Below are positions 7,382 through 16,293 of a DNA stretch of 64,000 nucleotides, piece by piece. Source of the DNA: Sphingobacterium deserti. Its GTDB lineage: Bacteria > Bacteroidota > Bacteroidia > Sphingobacteriales > Sphingobacteriaceae. The stretch's first letter is position 1. Every line of letters begins with the position of its first letter. Both the position numbers and the translations under genes were made by a program. Under the pieces are notes generated by a model, which saw nothing but the letters and a program-made list of their open reading frames with translations, did not search any database and was not told the origin of the DNA. The DNA is taken from positions 1 to 64,000 of the forward strand of contig NZ_JJMU01000062.1 of assembly GCF_000757725.1 (NCBI RefSeq). The letters are read 5' to 3'.

Positions 7382-9580
7382 ATGACCTTATCTATATGGA
7401 GGTATGCTCATTTGGCGCTCGCCGTGCTATCTTCACTATTTCTATTTATTCTTGCTATCACAGGCGCCATTTTGGCGCTTGATGCTGTTCTGGAAAAAAC
7501 AGCTGGCCATAAGGTTCAGAATTTTGAAGAATTGGCCCTTGCAGATGTTATACCGGTAATGCGCCAGCATTATACGGAAATAATCGATTTGTCAGTCGAT
7601 CATAATGGATTCGTGCAGATCGATGCATTCGACGTGGAGGGAAATGCCGTGAAGGCCTATGTAGATCCTAACACAGGGAAGCAGTTGGGTGATGTTACGT
7701 TGAAAAATAATTTTATCCAGGGTGTAACAGCGCTGCATCGATCACTATTCTTGCATGAAACCGGGCGGATTATTGTCGGCACGGCCTCCTTTCTTCTGCT
7801 ACTGATTACGGTAAGTGGGTTTGTATTGATTGTGAAGCGACAAAAGGGGCTGCGGTATTTTTTTGCAAAGATAAATCGTGATTTTTTGGCGCAATACCTG
7901 CACGTTGTCGCAGGGCGCTGGAGCCTGCTTCCCATCTTGCTGATCGCACTGACAGGCACCTATTTATTTCTTGCTAGGATGGATTTGTTTAAGCAGCCTC
8001 CGCTAACGATAAAAAAAGAACTGAAGGCAGGGAGCACTGATCAGCAAGCTTTAGCAGATTTTACAATATTTAAAACGACGAAACTAGCCGAAACGGTGAA
8101 AGTCGAGTTTCCATTTATAGAAGACGATCCGGAAGAATTTTTCTTATTGTCGACGAAAGAAGGAAACTTCACCGTGAATCAGGTTACTGGCGATGTGGTG
8201 GAAGAGACCAAATTTTCTTTCGCTGTGCTTTTGGAAAAATGGAGTTTGGACCTGCACACCGGAAGAACACATATGTTATTGGCAATAGTGCTCGGTGTGG
8301 CCTCTTTAAATATTATATTGTTTATCTATTCGGGTTTTGTCATTACCTATAGACGAACACGGAATAAAATCAAAAATCGCTACAAGGCAGAAGAGTGCTC
8401 AATTGTGATCTTCGTCGGATCTGAAAACGGAAGCACTGTCTTTTTCGCAAATCAGATACACGATCAATTGCTCCAAGCGGGTAAACGATCTGTCATCTTA
8501 GAGATGAATAATTACCGGGTTTTACCTAAAGCCGAGCATTTTATTTTTTTGACCTCAACCTTTGGTTTAGGAGACGCACCTACGAATGCGAACCAATTTC
8601 TATCGCTTCTGAGCTCTTGCGACCAGCAGCGAGCAATTTACTTTTCCGTTGTGGGGTTTGGTTCGCGATCGTATGAGGACTACTGCGGATACGCCATTGC
8701 GGTAGACGCTATGCTGGAGAAGCAATCCTGGGCTAAGCGTTTGTTGCCGGTTAACACGGTCAATAATAGAGCGGCGGAAGAATTCGTCGTTTGGGCGACG
8801 AATTGGTCTGAGAAAACGGGTATAGTCCTGCATACTACCCCCGCCGTTTACCAATCGCAGACAGTGGGATTAAGAAAAATGAAGGTTATCGAAAAGACAA
8901 ATGTCACAGACGATAATCAAACATTCAAAGTAGTTTTAAAGCCAGTTTCAAAGACACGCTTTTTATCCGGCGATCTTTTAGGAGTTTATCCAACAGCCAC
9001 TAACGACGAGCGATTTTATTCTATTGGTGCACATGAGGGGCTTGTGCACTTGCTGGTCAAACTCCATCCCCAGGGGTTGGGATCTAATTTTCTATATGGA
9101 CTGCAACCGGGCAAGACTATTAACGCCCGAATTCTGATGAATGCACATTTTCATTTTCCAGCACACGCACATCATGTACTGATGATCGCTAACGGAACTG
9201 GGGTAGCACCTTTTCTTGGCATGATCATGAGCAATACACGGTTCGTTGCGGCGCATCTGTATGTGGGCTTCAGGCATAATAATGCGATGGCTGAAAATTA
9301 CAATGTATTTGCCAATGAATCCATCAAGCAAAGAAAGCTGAGTAGCTATGCGGTGGCATTTTCCAGAGAAAAAGAGTCGCAATATGTAATGGATCTCATC
9401 CATCGGGATGCACATTTCGTTATGGATCTGTTAGCAAGCGGCGGTGTTATAATGATCTGCGGTTCGTTAGCAATGCAAAAGGATGTGGAAACGCTGCTGG
9501 AGCAGCTTCTTATTGCAAATCAATGCCAGTCCTTATCTACCTATAAACAGCGCGGCCAGTTGTTGGCAGATTGCTATTAA
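7382..9580 (+). CDS. PepSY membrane reductase with flavodoxin and FAD/NADP domains
   Basis: This 732-residue fusion starts with a PepSY-associated membrane module (helices near 8-33, 136-157, 180-202 and 300-325, with periplasmic PepSY segments between). It continues into a flavodoxin domain (from about 340, FVGSENGSTVFFANQ) and a ferredoxin-NADP reductase-like domain with the FAD motif RFYSIG (about 543) and the NADP motif GTGVAPFLG (about 607). The layout predicts electron flow from cytosolic NADPH through FAD and FMN to the membrane and periplasm. Related proteins are annotated as iron-uptake (ferric-siderophore) reductases. It is in an operon with DUF2271 and ApbE genes. The actual acceptor is inferred, not shown. 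Confidence 0.9.
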   Translation: MTLSIWRYAHLALAVLSSLFLFILAITGAILALDAVLEKTAGHKVQNFEELALADVIPVMRQHYTEIIDLSVDHNGFVQIDAFDVEGNAVKAYVDPNTGKQLGDVTLKNNFIQGVTALHRSLFLHETGRIIVGTASFLLLLITVSGFVLIVKRQKGLRYFFAKINRDFLAQYLHVVAGRWSLLPILLIALTGTYLFLARMDLFKQPPLTIKKELKAGSTDQQALADFTIFKTTKLAETVKVEFPFIEDDPEEFFLLSTKEGNFTVNQVTGDVVEETKFSFAVLLEKWSLDLHTGRTHMLLAIVLGVASLNIILFIYSGFVITYRRTRNKIKNRYKAEECSIVIFVGSENGSTVFFANQIHDQLLQAGKRSVILEMNNYRVLPKAEHFIFLTSTFGLGDAPTNANQFLSLLSSCDQQRAIYFSVVGFGSRSYEDYCGYAIAVDAMLEKQSWAKRLLPVNTVNNRAAEEFVVWATNWSEKTGIVLHTTPAVYQSQTVGLRKMKVIEKTNVTDDNQTFKVVLKPVSKTRFLSGDLLGVYPTATNDERFYSIGAHEGLVHLLVKLHPQGLGSNFLYGLQPGKTINARILMNAHFHFPAHAHHVLMIANGTGVAPFLGMIMSNTRFVAAHLYVGFRHNNAMAENYNVFANESIKQRKLSSYAVAFSREKESQYVMDLIHRDAHFVMDLLASGGVIMICGSLAMQKDVETLLEQLLIANQCQSLSTYKQRGQLLADCY

Positions 9581-9604
9581 GGCTGTAATGTTTTACGAAA
9601 TATC

Positions 9605-10579
9605 ATGAGCAAACCGATTAACGTTATTCTCGCTGTTTTTATTGTACATTTCTGTCTATCGGTAGATGCATTTGCGCAGGTAACGTTAACGCGGAAGGCG
9701 ACGCTTATGGGGTCGAAGTTTGAATTTGCGCTGGTAGAAAAAGATAGCACGCTTGCAAATAAACGATTGGATGAAGTTATCAACGAGGTGCAGCGTATTG
9801 AAAATTTGATCTCTGAATGGCAACCACATACGCAGATTTCGGAAGTAAACCGGTATGCTGGCGTGCAGCCTGTAAAGGTGGATCGAGAAGTTTTTGACTT
9901 AACAGTCCGTGCCCTCTATTTTTCGAGAATAACCGATGGCGCCTTCGATATTAGTATTGCTGCACTAGATAAGATATGGCGATTTGATGATAGTATGGAA
10001 AGATTGCCGACACAAGAAGCAATTCAGAAGTCGGTTGAAAAGGTAGGCTTTCAGGATATTATTTTAGACAGCAATGCGTGCACAATTTTTTTGGCGCGTG
10101 AAGGTATGAAGATCGGATTTGGCTCCATCGGGAAAGGCTATGCTGCCGACAGATGCCGCAGTATCCTGATAAAAAGTGGCGTGACCAGTGGCTTGATAAA
10201 TGCATCAGGCGATATCGCTACCTGGGGAAACCAACTTGGTGGGGATCCTTGGTTGATTGGCTTGAGAAACCCATTTAATCAGCATAAAATGATCAGGCTA
10301 TTAAAACTGCGGGAAAGTGCTGTAGCGACGTCAGGGAGCTATGAGAAGTATGTGGAATTTGAAGGGAAGAGGTATGCGCATATCATCAATCCAAAAACGG
10401 GATATCCGAGCACCGGGCTGGTCAGTGTTACGATCTATGGGCCGTCGGCCGAGTTTGCAAATGGATTAAGCACCTCCATTATGGTGATGGGATTAAAAGC
10501 AGGCATTAAACTTCTGCATAAATATCCAGCTTATAAAGGCATCTTTGTTACAGATCGAGGAAAAGTTGTACGGCGATAA
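9605..10579 (+). CDS. apbE: FAD:protein FMN transferase (ApbE family)
   Basis: This 324-residue exported protein (signal peptide 1-24, ending DAFAQ) transfers FMN from FAD to a Thr/Ser of a partner protein, in the periplasm. Family motifs are present: GSIGKGYAADR (173-183), INASGDI (198-204), HIINPKTGYP (259-268) and the C-terminal metal-binding segment, here ANGLSTS (285-291). In characterised ApbE proteins the Asp of AD-x-x-S/A-T binds Mg2+; here it is Asn286, while Thr290 is kept. It is the last gene of the operon, which supports flavinylation of the DUF2271 or PepSY partner. Activity despite the Asn change is uncertain. Confidence 0.93.
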   Translation: MSKPINVILAVFIVHFCLSVDAFAQVTLTRKATLMGSKFEFALVEKDSTLANKRLDEVINEVQRIENLISEWQPHTQISEVNRYAGVQPVKVDREVFDLTVRALYFSRITDGAFDISIAALDKIWRFDDSMERLPTQEAIQKSVEKVGFQDIILDSNACTIFLAREGMKIGFGSIGKGYAADRCRSILIKSGVTSGLINASGDIATWGNQLGGDPWLIGLRNPFNQHKMIRLLKLRESAVATSGSYEKYVEFEGKRYAHIINPKTGYPSTGLVSVTIYGPSAEFANGLSTSIMVMGLKAGIKLLHKYPAYKGIFVTDRGKVVRR

Positions 10580-10731
10580 GTCTCTTGAAGTCCTAAGTCA
10601 CAATAACATGATTAATTTCCAGCCAAGAGCCTCCCATCATCTTTTACATAATCTATGGGTCTTCCATGTCAACGCGCTGTTCAATTTCTCACAACAGCAA
10701 GCTATGACAGGCTTTTTCACACACTATTAAA

Positions 10732-10752
10732 AAAATGTTCATGGAGCATTTT
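10732..10752 (+). terminator. Possible terminator after apbE
   Basis: AAAATGTTC and GAGCATTTT form a nine-pair stem (one G-U) around a three-base loop. There is no T tract beyond the stem. It lies between the apbE operon and the GNAT operon, where a terminator is expected. Confidence 0.45.
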
Positions 10753-10829
10753 CTGCGGTATAGGATGAAGTGAGTTTAGTTTTTAATGATTAGCTTTGCT
10801 TTTCATTGGAACACTAAATACCCTTCTTT

Positions 10830-11639
10830 GTGGCACTAATATTTAAAGATGGCCGTCCGGTAGTGAGGTTGCGCGCATTTCGCGCAATCGATGATCCAGA
10901 AACCTGTGAACGCTTTATCGAGGGGCATGCGCGGGTTTTAACTGCTATAGGCGTGCAAAAAGTTACCTCATCGAAGAACGACTGGATGTATAATCCAGCG
11001 GCCTTCGTACTTATTGTTGAATCATTGGACGGGGAAAACGTATTTGGCGGTGTCCGGATACATGTATCCGGAGGAAGTGAGCCGCTGCCGATTGAGCAGG
11101 CAACGGGCAATATGGATTCGGATATTTACGAGTTAGTGTATCGCCATGCTTTACAGGGCACGGGTGAGGGGTGTGGTTTGTGGAACTCCCGTGAGATAGC
11201 CGGGTACGGCATAGGTAGTATCTTCCTGACGCGCGCGGGGGCAGCCATTGCCACGCAAATCGGGATCACCTCGCTGTTTGCTCTTTGTGCCCCTTATACT
11301 GTTAAATTGGCGGAAAGCGTGGGATATCGAATCGATACAAGTGTGGGTAATAATGGCACGTTCTACTATCCGAAATTGGATCTTATCGCAACAGTCATGA
11401 TTATGCATAATCTGGATACACTAAGCGAGGCCGATCAAGAAAATAAAGACGCTATCTCATCTTTACGAAACAACTCAAATGTTGTGCGGATTGAAACCTT
11501 ACGGAACAAGGAGATTGAAATCCATTATCAAATCGATATACCTAATCTGAGTCAGTGGGATTTAAACCAGATTATTGAAAACCTGAAGTCCACACCAAAA
11601 GATCTCGAATCAGACGATACCAACTTAAATATATTATGA
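10830..11639 (+). CDS. GNAT-fold acyltransferase, autoinducer-synthase-like
   Basis: The 269-residue protein has a GNAT/N-acyltransferase core at about 58-170: a strand FVLIVESLDG, FGGVRIHV, then the central GLWNSREIAG strand (117-125), a long helix (FLTRAGAAIATQIG), strand ITSLFALCA and the terminal AESVGYRI. This order recalls acyl-homoserine-lactone synthases and FeeM-like N-acyl amino-acid synthases more than small-molecule acetyltransferases. A charged tail (about 200-269) is unassigned. The start is GTG at 10830: an in-frame stop lies five codons upstream and the next Met is residue 53. It overlaps the methyltransferase gene by ATGA, so both are cotranslated. The substrate is unknown. 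Confidence 0.75.
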   Translation: MALIFKDGRPVVRLRAFRAIDDPETCERFIEGHARVLTAIGVQKVTSSKNDWMYNPAAFVLIVESLDGENVFGGVRIHVSGGSEPLPIEQATGNMDSDIYELVYRHALQGTGEGCGLWNSREIAGYGIGSIFLTRAGAAIATQIGITSLFALCAPYTVKLAESVGYRIDTSVGNNGTFYYPKLDLIATVMIMHNLDTLSEADQENKDAISSLRNNSNVVRIETLRNKEIEIHYQIDIPNLSQWDLNQIIENLKSTPKDLESDDTNLNIL

Positions 11640-12403
11640 CGGATGCAAAACACTATGGTGCCGCCTACCTCAGCGATACCGGAGATTTTTTAAAGAATAT
11701 TAAAATGCAATCTTATGAACCTTTTGCGCATGTACAAGGGGGCGTTATTCTTGATCTAGGTTGTGGTACCGGTATGGATGCGATCAATCTAGCGGACATG
11801 TTGAAAGGTAAGTGCTCTGTGATCGGTGTGGATCATGACTCCGTTCTTATTGATAAAGCGAAAGCCGACGCTGCCGATCGCGATAATATTCGTTTCGAAA
11901 AAGGCGAAACGCATCAGTTGCCGCTAGAGGATCAATCTGCCGCAGGTATTCGGATGGAGCGTGTTGTTCAACATCTGCAAGAGCCAGACCTCACATTCGC
12001 GGAAGTGTATCGAGTTTTGCATGCGGAAGCACCATTTGTGGTTGTTGAAACGATTTGGAATAGCTTGAATCTTTATACAGGCATGGTAGAAACGGAGCAA
12101 AAAATACGCAATTATTTGGTTGATACCAAAGTAAACAACGGCTTTGCAGGAAATAAACTTACAGCGGATCTTGCCCGGCATGCATTCAAAAACATTCGTA
12201 TAGATACCTATTGTATGGTGGTTCGTTCACTGGACGAAGCTAATCGCTATCTATTTTTGGAAAGGATCCTGTCGGAGATGGTCGAACAGGATGTTCTGAC
12301 AGAACAGGAAGTTGCGGAGTTTTCTGCCGGCTTATTAGCTGCCGACAAGGAGGGTTTCTTTATAACTTCTATGAACATCGTCATCGCAAAAGCAACGAGA
12401 TAA
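11636..12403 (+). CDS. Class I SAM-dependent methyltransferase
   Basis: The 255-residue cytosolic protein has a Rossmann methyltransferase fold: motif I LDLGCGTG (39-46), the acidic end of strand 2 in GVDHD (about 64-68), RFEKGETHQLPLEDQSA as the motif II region, and the post-II segment MERVVQHLQEP. It resembles the UbiE/small-molecule methyltransferase group; the substrate cannot be read from sequence. It overlaps the acyltransferase gene by four bases and lies 10 bp before the 7TMR-DISM kinase gene, so it may modify the acyltransferase product or a related small molecule. Confidence 0.92.
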   Translation: MTDAKHYGAAYLSDTGDFLKNIKMQSYEPFAHVQGGVILDLGCGTGMDAINLADMLKGKCSVIGVDHDSVLIDKAKADAADRDNIRFEKGETHQLPLEDQSAAGIRMERVVQHLQEPDLTFAEVYRVLHAEAPFVVVETIWNSLNLYTGMVETEQKIRNYLVDTKVNNGFAGNKLTADLARHAFKNIRIDTYCMVVRSLDEANRYLFLERILSEMVEQDVLTEQEVAEFSAGLLAADKEGFFITSMNIVIAKATR

Positions 12404-12413
12404 GCGCAGGAGC

Positions 12414-14567
12414 ATGAAATTCTTACACTGGATACTTTTTTTGCTAGTATGCCTTGCAACGTCGTGTGCTACACACTCATCACTGCAGTTTGATGGTGTG
12501 CATGACGATCCCTACGTAACAAAGGAAATAAGTCTATATACAGGTAGCGGAGAAACGCTTTCGGAAGTTCTCCATGAGAATACGTTTAGACGGGTGGACA
12601 CGGAGGTTCCGAATTTGGGAATTTCTAACACCGCTAAGTGGCTACGTTTGACTGTCAAAAACGGCGGTGAGCTTGAAAGACTTCTTCTCGAAATAGCCTA
12701 TCCGTTATTGGACGAGGTGGAACTCTATTCACCGCTGGAAAACGGGAATTTTGAGCATGTCAAACTTGGCGAACACGAAGTTTTTGCCCATCGAAAGTAC
12801 AAAATGCCAAGCTACATATTCGACGTGTTTATTCGCAAGAATGACACTCGAGTATTTTATTTAAAAGTTAGAAGTACTGAACAAATTATCCTCCCCATGT
12901 ACGTCCGGGGGAGGCTTTCCCAAGTCTTCCATACAAATAAAGATAATTTAGTTAGCGGGATCTATATAGGGATCGTGTTTATCATGGCCATCTACAACCT
13001 CTTTCTGTTCTTCTCCGTCCGCGATAGGGGATATCTTTATTACGTTATTTATGTCGTTTGCGCGGGGATTACGCAAATGGCTATTAAAGGTTATAGCTTT
13101 CAGTATTTGTGGCCGCATTGGCCGGGCTTCGCTTCGGTAGGGCCTGTGCTGTTCGGCTGCTTATCCGGATTGAGCGCACTGCTATTTGCCGACGCTTTTT
13201 TACAGTTAAAGCGAAATGCCAATTCCGCACGTCGTGTGTTTAGCGTATTTATCGTCCTATTCATTCTGAGCGCACTACTGGCTGTCATCGGGCTAAAGCA
13301 GAAGGCGTTTTTAGCTATGCAACTGACGACAGGTCTTGCTTCGATTTTTGTGTTATACGTATCTTACAGAGTAATGATACGCGGTTACCGGCCTGCAAAA
13401 TACTTTGTTTTTGGTTGGACGATCCTATTGATAGGATCCGTAATATTCCTGTTGAAGGACTACGGAATTTTAAATTACAATGATTTCACAAGCAATGCGG
13501 TACAAATTGCTTCCGTGATAGAAATGGCTTTACTATCTTTCGGTTTGGCTTATAGCATCAATATGTTAAAACAGGAAAAGGAGATGTCGCAGGCACGGGA
13601 GCTGGCGATCTCCTTGGAAAACGAGCGATTGATTCGTGAGCAAAATGCACTTTTAGAATCCAAAGTCGAAGAGCGTACGTCAGAATTGAGAAGCTCCAAT
13701 GAATCGTTGCAAAGCACTTTGCAGCATCTAAAGGAAACGCAATCTCAGCTAGTGGAGGCGGAGAAGATGGCGTCGTTGGGTCAGCTCACGGCGGGGGTCG
13801 CACATGAAATAAACAATCCGATAAATTTTGTCACATCCAATGTTGCTCCTTTGAAGCGTGATATCAAAATGGTTTGGGAAACTCTGGATTATGTGGAAGA
13901 GATAGCCGTTGAAGAAACACTGTCTTTAGCAGAAAAGCGCGCGCGCATCAAATCTTTCAAAGATGAATTGGATATAGACTATTTGAAGACTGAGGTAGAG
14001 TTTCTGTTAAAAGGAATGCATGATGGGGCATATCGAACGGCAGAAATTGTGAAGAGTTTACGAATCTTTTCCCGGGTAGATGAGGACACCGTCAAGTTTG
14101 CAGATCTGAATGAAGGTTTAGAATCGACCATGGTTATTTTAAGTAGCCTGATGCGTGAGGGGATCGAAGTCGATAAAAAATATGGTGACCTGCCAAAGGT
14201 AGAATGCCACGCGGGCAAGCTAAATCAAGTCTTTTTAAATATTTTGACAAATGCCGTATACGCGATCAACAAAAAATTTGACAGCAAACCTGGGGGCAAG
14301 CTGCAAATAGAGACTGGTATTCATGCAGATAGCAACTATATTTATATACGTATTACCGACAACGGTATTGGAATACCCGACGACGTCCGTGAGAAAATTT
14401 TTGAACCATTTTTTACCACCAAGGACGTGGGAGAAGGTACTGGTTTGGGTATGTCAATCGCCTACAACACCGTAGCTAAGCACCATGGCAAGATTCTTGT
14501 CGATTCAGTGGTGGGGCGGGGAACAACCTTTACTTTACTGATTCCTATTGAACAGAATAATTTGTAA
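12414..14567 (+). CDS. 7TMR-DISM sensor histidine kinase
   Basis: The 717 residues begin with a signal sequence having a lipobox-like LATSC (Cys18). They continue with an extracytoplasmic 7TMR-DISMED2 beta-sandwich (about 30-165), seven membrane helices (about 180-385), a coiled coil (about 390-450), HisKA with His464 (LTAGVAHEINNPINF) and HATPase_c (NILTNAVYAIN, DNGIGIPDD, GTGLGMS). The DISMED2 domain is a jelly-roll fold predicted to bind small ligands outside the cell. A purine-rich GCAGGAG precedes the ATG. Its place behind an acyltransferase and a methyltransferase suggests that it senses their product, which is inference. The phosphate acceptor may be the REC protein encoded next. Confidence 0.93.
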   Translation: MKFLHWILFLLVCLATSCATHSSLQFDGVHDDPYVTKEISLYTGSGETLSEVLHENTFRRVDTEVPNLGISNTAKWLRLTVKNGGELERLLLEIAYPLLDEVELYSPLENGNFEHVKLGEHEVFAHRKYKMPSYIFDVFIRKNDTRVFYLKVRSTEQIILPMYVRGRLSQVFHTNKDNLVSGIYIGIVFIMAIYNLFLFFSVRDRGYLYYVIYVVCAGITQMAIKGYSFQYLWPHWPGFASVGPVLFGCLSGLSALLFADAFLQLKRNANSARRVFSVFIVLFILSALLAVIGLKQKAFLAMQLTTGLASIFVLYVSYRVMIRGYRPAKYFVFGWTILLIGSVIFLLKDYGILNYNDFTSNAVQIASVIEMALLSFGLAYSINMLKQEKEMSQARELAISLENERLIREQNALLESKVEERTSELRSSNESLQSTLQHLKETQSQLVEAEKMASLGQLTAGVAHEINNPINFVTSNVAPLKRDIKMVWETLDYVEEIAVEETLSLAEKRARIKSFKDELDIDYLKTEVEFLLKGMHDGAYRTAEIVKSLRIFSRVDEDTVKFADLNEGLESTMVILSSLMREGIEVDKKYGDLPKVECHAGKLNQVFLNILTNAVYAINKKFDSKPGGKLQIETGIHADSNYIYIRITDNGIGIPDDVREKIFEPFFTTKDVGEGTGLGMSIAYNTVAKHHGKILVDSVVGRGTTFTLLIPIEQNNL

Positions 14568-14644
14568 AAGGACTGCCAAAACCGCGCAAATATGATTAAC
14601 TTCGTTTACACGCTCACAAGTTAGCATTTTAGAGTTGTTGGACT

Positions 14645-15730
14645 ATGCAAAAGAAAATACAGGTATTATATATTGATGATGAAATAAATAATTTGGTAGG
14701 TTTTAAAGCCAACTTTAGATATCAATATGATATTTACATTGCATCCAGCACGCGCGAAGCGGAGGACATTTTGGCCGAAAACCCAGATATTAGAATTATC
14801 TTTTGCGACCAACGCATGCCAGACGAACTTGGCGTAAACTTCTTACAGCGCATTAAACGTGAATACCCCAGACCCATACGCATCTTGCTAACTGCTTATG
14901 CAGATATGGAGACCGTTGTTGATGCTGTTAACAAAGGGCATATATTTCGATTTGTTCGGAAGCCTTGGGTCGAAGAAGAAATTATCTCTTCGATCGAAGA
15001 AGCAGACAGGTTTTACGTAGCAAATTCTCTTTTGGATATTCAAAATGAGCAATTGCGAAAAGCCTACGATGAGCTGGATAAATTTGCTTATAGCGTGAGC
15101 CACGATCTTCGCGATCCGCTATCAGGCGTGCTTTCGGCCGTAAAGCTGGCGCTACAGTTTGATCAAGTGGAGCACATCCATGAATTATTAGGATTAATGG
15201 TCGATTCACTGACCAAGCTGGACGCGTATATCGATAGCCTGCGCGATTATTATCTGCTGCGTAGAGGAGGGCTTACGCTCTCTGACATAAACTTTACGCA
15301 ACTCTTTGAGGATATAGGGGAATTCTATAAAGTATCAACAAGGAGTAACGAGGTCATCTTGACAACGCATGTAGATCAAAATAGTGTTTTTCGAAGTGAT
15401 AAGGTCGTTCTGGAGCTAATTCTGCATAATTTACTTTCTAATGCTTTCAAATACCAACGGCAGAATTTTGATGGCAAGGCAATTGAACTTGCCGTGAAAG
15501 TAGCACACAGCGAAGCGGTAATTACTGTTCGTGATACGGGGATAGGGATTCCTGAGGAGCATCTAGATGATATATTTACGCTATTTTTTAGAGCTAGTGA
15601 TCAGGCCCAGGGAATGGGGTTTGGATTGTACAATGTTCAAAGTGCGCTACTGAAATTGAAAGGGAGCATTGAAGTTGAATCTAAGCTGGGATCGGGCACC
15701 ACATTCAAAGTCGTTATTCCATCAAAATAA
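14645..15730 (+). CDS. Receiver-histidine kinase hybrid (REC first)
   Basis: The 361-residue protein has an N-terminal receiver (Asp11-Asp12, phosphosite Asp55 in CDQRMP, Lys106 in RKPW), a short coiled coil, HisKA with His153 (YSVSHDLRDPLSG) and HATPase_c (NLLSNAFKYQ, DTGIGIPEE, GMGFGLYN). There are no membrane segments. In this order the receiver controls the kinase, so the protein can relay a signal from an upstream kinase, probably the 7TMR-DISM protein encoded 77 bp before it. The receiver is clearly paralogous to the one encoded at 15788-16258: both share DQRMP, VVDAVNKG and KPW. Confidence 0.92.
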   Translation: MQKKIQVLYIDDEINNLVGFKANFRYQYDIYIASSTREAEDILAENPDIRIIFCDQRMPDELGVNFLQRIKREYPRPIRILLTAYADMETVVDAVNKGHIFRFVRKPWVEEEIISSIEEADRFYVANSLLDIQNEQLRKAYDELDKFAYSVSHDLRDPLSGVLSAVKLALQFDQVEHIHELLGLMVDSLTKLDAYIDSLRDYYLLRRGGLTLSDINFTQLFEDIGEFYKVSTRSNEVILTTHVDQNSVFRSDKVVLELILHNLLSNAFKYQRQNFDGKAIELAVKVAHSEAVITVRDTGIGIPEEHLDDIFTLFFRASDQAQGMGFGLYNVQSALLKLKGSIEVESKLGSGTTFKVVIPSK

Positions 15731-15787
15731 AGCTAAGGAGTAGTCAAATAAACCGATTTTGATGTGTTGATGCGTCCTTGCCTAAAT

Positions 15788-16258
15788 TTACGAAAGTAAT
15801 TTTTGACGGAGCAAAAATTCCAGTTGTTCATTTGAAACTTCCAGCTTCGAATACGTCTCTAAAATCTGCTTCCGCTCTGCATACAATTCATAAGCACGTT
15901 GGATAGTTTGATCCAGTTCTTCTTCACTCCAAGGCTTATTTAGATAATGGAAGATTTTTCCCTTATTGACAGCATCGACAACAGCAGCCATATCCGTATA
16001 GCCCGTTAGTAAAATACGCATCGGATCGGGATCAATCTTTATAATTTCCTCTAAAAACTCGACACCCGTCATTTCCGGCATTCGCTGGTCTGTAATGATG
16101 ACATCGATTGTATTGTCCCGAACAATTTCTATAGCCTTCGCACCACTGATAGCAGTGAAAACATCGTACTTAAGACGGAAGGTCGCCTTAAAAGAAATCA
16201 GGTTATTCTCCTCATCGTCAACGTAAAGAACCGTGACTTTCTTGCTTTTGTCTTCCAT
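15788..16258 (-). CDS. Response regulator with receiver domain and short tail
   Basis: The 156-residue protein is a receiver (Asp14-Asp15, phosphosite Asp57 in ITDQRMP, Lys108 in NKPW) with a helical tail of about 35 residues. Its type is that found in front of HD-GYP proteins (VVDAVNKGKIFHYLNKPW). I chose the ATG at 16258 (MEDKSKK). A longer frame to a TTG at 16288 is rejected because that TTG lies inside the -7 promoter element TACTTTTG; AGAAG precedes the chosen ATG. It converges with the REC-kinase gene (57 bp apart) and is the likely end point of that relay. Confidence 0.9.
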   Translation of the reverse strand: MEDKSKKVTVLYVDDEENNLISFKATFRLKYDVFTAISGAKAIEIVRDNTIDVIITDQRMPEMTGVEFLEEIIKIDPDPMRILLTGYTDMAAVVDAVNKGKIFHYLNKPWSEEELDQTIQRAYELYAERKQILETYSKLEVSNEQLEFLLRQKLLS

Positions 16259-16285
16259 AGGATTTCTTCTTTTATTAAAGTTAGG

Positions 16286-16293
16286 CAAAAGTA
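16286..16293 (-). promoter_or_regulatory. -7 promoter element of the receiver gene
   Basis: On the minus strand the sequence reads TACTTTTG, an exact TAnnTTTG match. Transcription would begin near 16280, about 20 bases before the ATG at 16258. The -33 region is weak. The element argues against translation starting at the overlapping TTG. Confidence 0.6.
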
